Positions 60,601-64,000 of a stretch of 64,000 bases of DNA are shown here, piece by piece (position 1 is the first letter of the stretch; every line of letters begins with the position of its first letter). The stretch covers positions 1 through 64,000 of the forward strand of contig NZ_JANSJE010000005.1 of NCBI RefSeq assembly GCF_047462415.1, written 5' to 3'. Source of the DNA: Thermostichus sp047462415 (GTDB taxonomy: Bacteria > Cyanobacteriota > Cyanobacteriia > Thermostichales > Thermostichaceae). The translations under genes were made by a program, and so were the position numbers. The notes beneath the pieces were generated by a model. The model had not been told where the DNA came from. It was given only the letters and a program-made list of their open reading frames with translations, and did not search any database.

Positions 60601-61268
60601 AGGCCCAGCACATCGATGGGGTAGGGCTCCAGGACGGCCAGCGCCGCCCCGATCTCCGTGCCCACCAGCATCGTCCCCTGCACCTCAAAGGTCAGGGACA
60701 CCACCACCGGCAGGCGGATCCCCCGCCGGGCCAACTCCTGCTGCACGGCCACCAAGGCCGCCTTGGTCTGCAGAATGTCCTGACAGGTCTCGATAATGAG
60801 GAGATCCGCCCCGCCGTCGAGGAGCCCCCGCACCTGCTCCTCATAGGCAGCCCGCATCTGGTCAAAGCCGATGTGCCCCAGGGTGGGCAGCTTGGTGGTG
60901 GGGCCGATGGAGCCGGCCACAAAACGAGGCTTTTCCGGCGTTGAGAACTCGGCTGCCACCCGCTTGGCCAGCCGCGCCGCCGCCACGTTTAGCTCGTAGG
61001 CTTTTTCCGGGATCCCGTACTCGGCCAAGACAATCGAGGTGGCGCCAAAGGTATTGGTCTCGATGACGTCGGCCCCCACCTCCAGAAAACCCCGGTGAAC
61101 CTGCGCCACCGCCTCCGGCTTGCTCAGCACCAGGATCTCGTTGCAGCCTTCCAGCTCCGGCCCACCAAAATCGGCTGCCGTCAGGTTCTGGGCTTGCAGA
61201 GAGGATCCCATTGCCCCGTCGAAGACGATCACACGTTCCTGGAGATGCTGTAGGAAGGGATGGGTCAT
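57624..61268 (-). CDS. metH: Cobalamin-dependent methionine synthase
   Basis: The 1214-residue enzyme transfers a methyl group from methyltetrahydrofolate to homocysteine through methylcobalamin. All four modules are present. The homocysteine domain (1-330) has zinc Cys in VVGGCCGTRPEHIA. The pterin domain begins with LIIGERLNASGSKKMRELL (about 337). The cobalamin domain has GDVHDIGKNLVDIILTNNGY (lower axial His near residue 735). The C-terminal AdoMet activation domain includes YRGSRYSFGYPACPNI. A low-complexity linker rich in Ala/Pro separates the last two (about 870-920). The ATG (MTHPFLQ) is chosen over an upstream TTG. B12 use agrees with cobS and cbiM in the window. Confidence 0.96.
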   Translation of the reverse strand: MTHPFLQHLQERVIVFDGAMGSSLQAQNLTAADFGGPELEGCNEILVLSKPEAVAQVHRGFLEVGADVIETNTFGATSIVLAEYGIPEKAYELNVAAARLAKRVAAEFSTPEKPRFVAGSIGPTTKLPTLGHIGFDQMRAAYEEQVRGLLDGGADLLIIETCQDILQTKAALVAVQQELARRGIRLPVVVSLTFEVQGTMLVGTEIGAALAVLEPYPIDVLGLNCATGPDKMAEHIRYLSRHSPFPISCIPNAGLPENIGGKAHYKLTPEQLRFHLEHFVRDLGVAVVGGCCGTRPEHIAALVAAVQGLRPKRRAVERIQAAASIYSPQPYLQDNSFLIIGERLNASGSKKMRELLNAEDWDGLVALAREQVREGSHILDVNVDYVGRDGVRDMRELVSRLVTQIPLPLMLDSTDWQKMEAGLKVAGGKCLLNSTNYEDGEERFLKVLELAKTYGAGVVIGTIDEEGMARTAEKKFQIAERAYRQAVEYGIPPYEIFFDPLALPISTGIEEDRANGAATLEGIRRIRQAFPDTHILLGISNISFGLSPAARVVLNSVFLHECRQAGLDAAIVSAAKILPLSKIPEEQQQVCRDLIWDRRQFNAEGICTYDPLARLTELFAGVSSQELRAAGSLAKLPLEERLRRHIIDGERIGLEETLVEALQKYSPLEIINTFLLDGMKEVGELFGAGKMQLPFVLQSAETMKAAVKYLEPFMEKVGGGVCKGTFLIATVKGDVHDIGKNLVDIILTNNGYKVINLGIKQPVENIIEAYEKYKPDCIAMSGLLVKSTAFMKENLEVFNERGIAVPVILGGAALTRRFVEEDCRQTYKGQVIYGRDAFTDLHFMDRLMQAKAAGRWDDRLGFLDDLEQRVNGQKEAAADPADPTLPAPEVTVGAAPALAVSAGDGGADTRRSEAVDLDTERPIPPFWGSKVLASDQIPWPEVFFYIDKQALVAGQWQIRKPRDQSAEEFAQFLATQVEPVIERWKERILAEDLLRPQVVYGYFPAQAQGNTLILFDPASFPELFALEPGSTTYFQLPTVERPQLSPQVRELARFTFPRQKTGQRLCIADFFADRSTGLVDVFPMQAVTVGPEATAYAQRLFAEGQYTDYLYFHGLAVTLAEALAEWCHARIRRELGFGGEDSPDIRQILHQGYRGSRYSFGYPACPNIADQRVLLELLRAERIGLTMDDSDQLDPEQSTTAIVAYHPAARYFNT

Positions 61269-61887
61269 AGGCGGTGCGGCGCAGGCAGGGATCAAGTTGG
61301 ATCTAAAGAAAGTCTGATTTAAGGTAGCATTGAGCCTTTCGCTTGGACTAGACCGAGGCCAGGGATCCGACTTTGGTTATTGAGGTGGATTTAACATTTT
61401 CTTTGCCTGCCCCGTTGCTGTTTCCCCAAGGTCGGGCTAATTTAGGGAAGACGTTTTGGTGAGAACGGCTACAGTTGCCTGCAAGTGCTCCCTTTGAGGC
61501 CATTTGCTGCCTGCTGTAGAGGGATCTTCTTCTCCTAGGTTGGAGTGGTTGAGGTGCTGAATGTCCTGTCCCCCTGGTGAAGTGCCTCGCCTGCCGTCGC
61601 AAGATTGGCGAAGAAAAAGATCCGCCTTTCGCAACTGCGAGAGGCTCCGTCCATCAAGATGAGTCTTGCGCCAGTTCAGTTAAGCCCCATGAGCGATATC
61701 TGCTTCCAGATTGACCGGAGCAATCGCCTATTAGAAGCGGGCAAGCCAGGTTTTGGTTTGCCGGTCTAACTCTCTCACTCTGGCGCTGTGGGAGGCGGCA
61801 GAGCTGCAACTGGCTCTCCTCCTTTTGGCGTCTAGCCTCCTCTAGTCACCTTCTGTTGTCTGTGATCAGGATCACGAGGAACTCAGC
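61269..61887. other. Gap with the divergent leaders of metH and rpoD
   Basis: This 619-bp gap lies between divergent genes. The short open frames in it do not look like proteins. I looked for a cobalamin or SAM riboswitch before metH and did not recognise the conserved boxes. The long rpoD leader has no clear single promoter. Multiple promoters are common for principal sigma genes in cyanobacteria, but none is proven here. Confidence 0.45.
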
Positions 61888-63099
61888 ATGGCTCAAGCAA
61901 AGGAATTGGTGCAGTCTGGTCAAACAGCGCTTCTCGAACCGGATCTGGAAAATCCATCTTCCAGCGCTCTGGAGTTGGAGAGTGGGACGGACACGCTCGA
62001 GAGCGAACTGGATACCGGTGACACTGATGCTTTTGATGAGGATGAGGACGAAGAAGAGGTAGCAGACGAGGATGGCGAGACTGTCGCCGTCGGTGCCAAG
62101 GGTCGTTCGAAGCGCAAAGCGGCCAGTAAGAAAAAGCCCTACACTGATGACTCCATCCGGGTCTATTTACAGGAAATCGGGCGCATCCGGCTGCTGCGGG
62201 CCGATGAGGAAATCGAGCTGGCCCGCAAAATTGCCGATCTGCTGGAGCTAGAGCGCGCTCGCGAGGCCGTTTTTCAGCGCATGGGCCTCTGGTCGGATCC
62301 AGAGGAGGTGCCCGACACCCTCTGGGCAGAGGAAGTCAAAATGTCCCTGCCGGAATTTCGGCGGCGGTTGCATCGGGGGCGGCGGGCCAAAGAAAAGATG
62401 GTGCAATCCAACCTGCGCTTGGTGGTGTCCATCGCCAAAAAATACATGAACCGGGGCTTGTCGTTTCAGGATCTTATCCAAGAGGGATCCCTGGGCCTGA
62501 TCCGGGCAGCGGAAAAGTTTGACCACGAGAAGGGCTACAAGTTTTCCACCTATGCCACCTGGTGGATCCGCCAGGCCATCACCCGCGCCATTGCCGACCA
62601 ATCCCGCACCATTCGCCTGCCCGTCCACCTCTACGAGACGATCTCCCGCATCAAAAAGGTGACCAAGTTGCTTTCTCAGGAGCTGGGCCGCAAGCCCACC
62701 GAAGAGGAGATCGCCACCCGCATGGAGATCACCATCGAAAAGTTGCGCTTTATCGCCAAGTCGGCCCAGCTCCCCATTTCTTTAGAAACGCCCATCGGCA
62801 AGGAAGAGGATTCGCGCCTGGGCGACTTTATCGAGTCCGACGGGGAGACGCCGGAGGATCGGGTGGCCAAAGTCTTGCTCAGAGAAGATCTGGAGAGCGT
62901 TTTGGAAACCCTCACCCCCCGCGAACGGGATGTGCTGAAGCTGCGCTACGGCCTGGATGACGGCCGCATGAAAACCTTGGAAGAAATCGGCCAGATCTTT
63001 AATGTAACCCGCGAGCGGATCCGGCAGATCGAGGCTAAGGCTCTGCGCAAGCTGCGCCACCCCAATCGCAACAGTGTGTTGAAAGAGTACATCCGCTAG
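61888..63099 (+). CDS. rpoD: Principal RNA polymerase sigma factor (SigA/RpoD)
   Basis: The 403-residue protein is a group 1 sigma factor. Residues 1-85 are a disordered, acidic segment (DAFDEDEDEEEVADEDGE) followed by a basic patch. Region 1.2 is DSIRVYLQEIGRIRLLRADE. Region 2 includes NLRLVVSIAKKYMNRGLSFQ, LIQEGSLGLIRAAEKFDH and TYATWWIRQAITRAI, with -10 recognition. Region 4 has LTPRERDVLKLRYGLDDG and VTRERIRQIEAKALRKLRHP. The ATG follows GAGGA. Acidic length and motifs place it as the housekeeping factor (sigA) rather than a group 2 alternative factor. Confidence 0.95.
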   Translation: MAQAKELVQSGQTALLEPDLENPSSSALELESGTDTLESELDTGDTDAFDEDEDEEEVADEDGETVAVGAKGRSKRKAASKKKPYTDDSIRVYLQEIGRIRLLRADEEIELARKIADLLELERAREAVFQRMGLWSDPEEVPDTLWAEEVKMSLPEFRRRLHRGRRAKEKMVQSNLRLVVSIAKKYMNRGLSFQDLIQEGSLGLIRAAEKFDHEKGYKFSTYATWWIRQAITRAIADQSRTIRLPVHLYETISRIKKVTKLLSQELGRKPTEEEIATRMEITIEKLRFIAKSAQLPISLETPIGKEEDSRLGDFIESDGETPEDRVAKVLLREDLESVLETLTPRERDVLKLRYGLDDGRMKTLEEIGQIFNVTRERIRQIEAKALRKLRHPNRNSVLKEYIR

Positions 63100-63159
63100 G
63101 ATCCGGTCTTAGGATGGACTCAGTTGCCGCTGCCAACCGACGTATGGAGCCTCTTCAGC

Positions 63160-63504
63160 ATGAACCCCCATGAGACGCCGGATCCCAACTCCTCTGCAAA
63201 GGCCGACGGGGAGGGCAGGGATCTGCCTCCGGCCAGGCTGGAGTACCACGTGGAGGAGTTTAAGATCAGCGGGGACGAGCTGTTGGCCAAGATCCGCGAG
63301 CTGATCGAAGAGGCCAATGTTCGCCGCATCTTGATCAAAAATGCCGAAGGGCAGACGTTGATCGAGATCCCTCTGGGCGTAGGAGTGGCCGCAGGGGTGT
63401 TGGGGGCGGCTCTGTTTCCGGTGTTGGCGGCTGTGGGAGCGATCGGAGCTCTGGTGGCCAAGCTGACCATTGTTGTGGAGCGAACCATTCGCGATGATTC
63501 CTAG
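63160..63504 (+). CDS. DUF4342 domain protein
   Basis: The 114-residue protein has a soluble N-terminal half (YHVEEFKISGDELLAKIREL, EANVRRILIKNAEGQTLIEI) and a hydrophobic Gly/Ala-rich stretch (VGVAAGVLGAALFPVLAAVG). It matches DUF4342, a small family of unknown role that is widespread in bacteria. The ATG (MNPHETPDP) is chosen over a TTG 12 codons upstream; GGAG lies 10 bp before it. It is 60 bp downstream of rpoD and 48 bp upstream of cobS on the same strand. Confidence 0.8.
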   Translation: MNPHETPDPNSSAKADGEGRDLPPARLEYHVEEFKISGDELLAKIRELIEEANVRRILIKNAEGQTLIEIPLGVGVAAGVLGAALFPVLAAVGAIGALVAKLTIVVERTIRDDS

Positions 63505-63552
63505 CCCGCCAAGCTTGTTCCAGCGGCTGATGCCCGCCTCAAGGCCGAGCCC

Positions 63553-64000
63553 GTGAGGCGTTTGTGGGCAGCTTTGACTTTCTACACCGCCTTGCCTTTG
63601 GGGCGGGCGGGTGGGCTATCGTTTGAGGGCATCGCCGCCTGGCTGCCGGTGGTAGGCCTGCTGCTGGGCGGGATCCTCTCCCTGGCGGCGCTTCTGCTGC
63701 AGATGTTCCCAAATGCGGTGCGAGCGGCTTTGCTGGTGGCTCTGTGGGCTCTGTTGACCGGTGGGCTGCACCTAGACGGGGTGGCCGATACGGCTGATGG
63801 CCTGGCGATCAACGTCCACAAACATCCTCAGGCAGGGGATCCGCAACCGTCGGCCCGGCACCTGGAGGGATCCCGCCGCCTGCAGGTGATGAGCGACAGC
63901 CACACCGGGGCCTATGGGGTGCTGGCCTTGCTGCTGCTGCTGCTGCTGAAATTTGCCGCTCTGAGCAGCCTTCAGGTCTGGCCTCTCTTGCTGCTGGTGC
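63553..64000 (+). CDS. cobS: Cobalamin synthase CobS (5' part, cut by window end)
   Basis: The frame is open from a GTG at 63553 to the window end (149 codons). It reads LWAALTFYTALPLGRAGGLS, then hydrophobic segments and GGLHLDGVADTADGLAI, the CobS/CobV hallmark with metal-binding Asp residues, and later RRLQVMSDSHTGAYGVLALL. CobS joins adenosylcobinamide-GDP with alpha-ribazole to make adenosylcobalamin 5'-phosphate or cobalamin at the membrane. AAGG precedes the GTG. The rest, probably about 100 codons, lies outside. It supports a complete B12 pathway in this organism together with metH and cbiM. Confidence 0.9.
   Translation, partial: MRRLWAALTFYTALPLGRAGGLSFEGIAAWLPVVGLLLGGILSLAALLLQMFPNAVRAALLVALWALLTGGLHLDGVADTADGLAINVHKHPQAGDPQPSARHLEGSRRLQVMSDSHTGAYGVLALLLLLLLKFAALSSLQVWPLLLLV

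Noticed and set aside
61269..61500. Cobalamin or SAM riboswitch before metH
   Set aside because: The conserved B12-box and SAM-box sequences were looked for on the minus strand and not found.

Overview
The window is chromosomal DNA of a cyanobacterium. Marker genes are apcF (allophycocyanin beta-18), psbZ, ycf3, ycf54, a CRR7-type NDH assembly factor, a cyanophycinase, a SigA-type rpoD, and several DUF families restricted to cyanobacteria and plastids. GC is high and the palindrome GGGATCCC is scattered everywhere, while the usual cyanobacterial HIP1 octamer GCGATCGC is rare. Together with the gene content this suggests a thermophilic Synechococcus/Thermostichus-like lineage; that placement is inferred, not proven. 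No ribosomal RNA, prophage, CRISPR array or intact insertion sequence was seen.

Layout. 0-4 kb: a gene-poor start with a short repeat, a DUF2227 gene, panE-like and pyrR genes, and two decayed IS200/IS605-type fragments on either side of these last two. 4-13 kb: a sulfatase-fold protein with Thr at the nucleophile position, LptC, a LivH-LivM permease pair, polyphosphate kinase, DoxX and a GntR regulator. 13-19 kb: a RibBA with an altered GTP cyclohydrolase II half, then a sulfur-carrier set (E1-like/rhodanese enzyme, CysO/MoaD-like carrier, JAMM protease) and argH. 19-26 kb: a GAF-PP2C phosphatase, a GT4 glycosyltransferase, an MFS exporter, Ycf54, a methyltransferase, and an intergenic segment that can fold into nested stems. 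26-35 kb: a response regulator coupled to a queuosine-precursor transporter, psbZ, uppP, nnr, rpe and miaA. 35-46 kb: menD-cphB, a fasciclin protein, murF, rpiA, rimO, and a cobalt/nickel ECF cluster (CbiQ, CbiM, a CbiL/NikL-like protein and a lipoprotein). 46-57 kb: an SH3b protein, a DUF815 ATPase, scpB, tRNA-Ser(UGA), gatC, ycf3, crr7, trpS, truB, apcF and a lone PotC permease. 57-64 kb: a large B12-dependent metH, rpoD, and the start of cobS, which runs off the end.

How the genes connect. Cobalt import (CbiM/Q/L), cobalamin assembly (CobS) and a cobalamin-dependent methionine synthase (MetH) form a B12 theme, though they are not one operon. Photosynthesis assembly genes (psbZ, ycf3, ycf54, crr7, apcF) are dispersed singly, as is usual in cyanobacteria. 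Most genes are housekeeping. The most interesting points are the sulfur-carrier/JAMM set whose carrier ends Gly-Gly-Leu, the altered RibBA, the structured intergenic RNA candidate near 25.2 kb, and the 34/35-bp tandem repeats shared by several intergenic sites.
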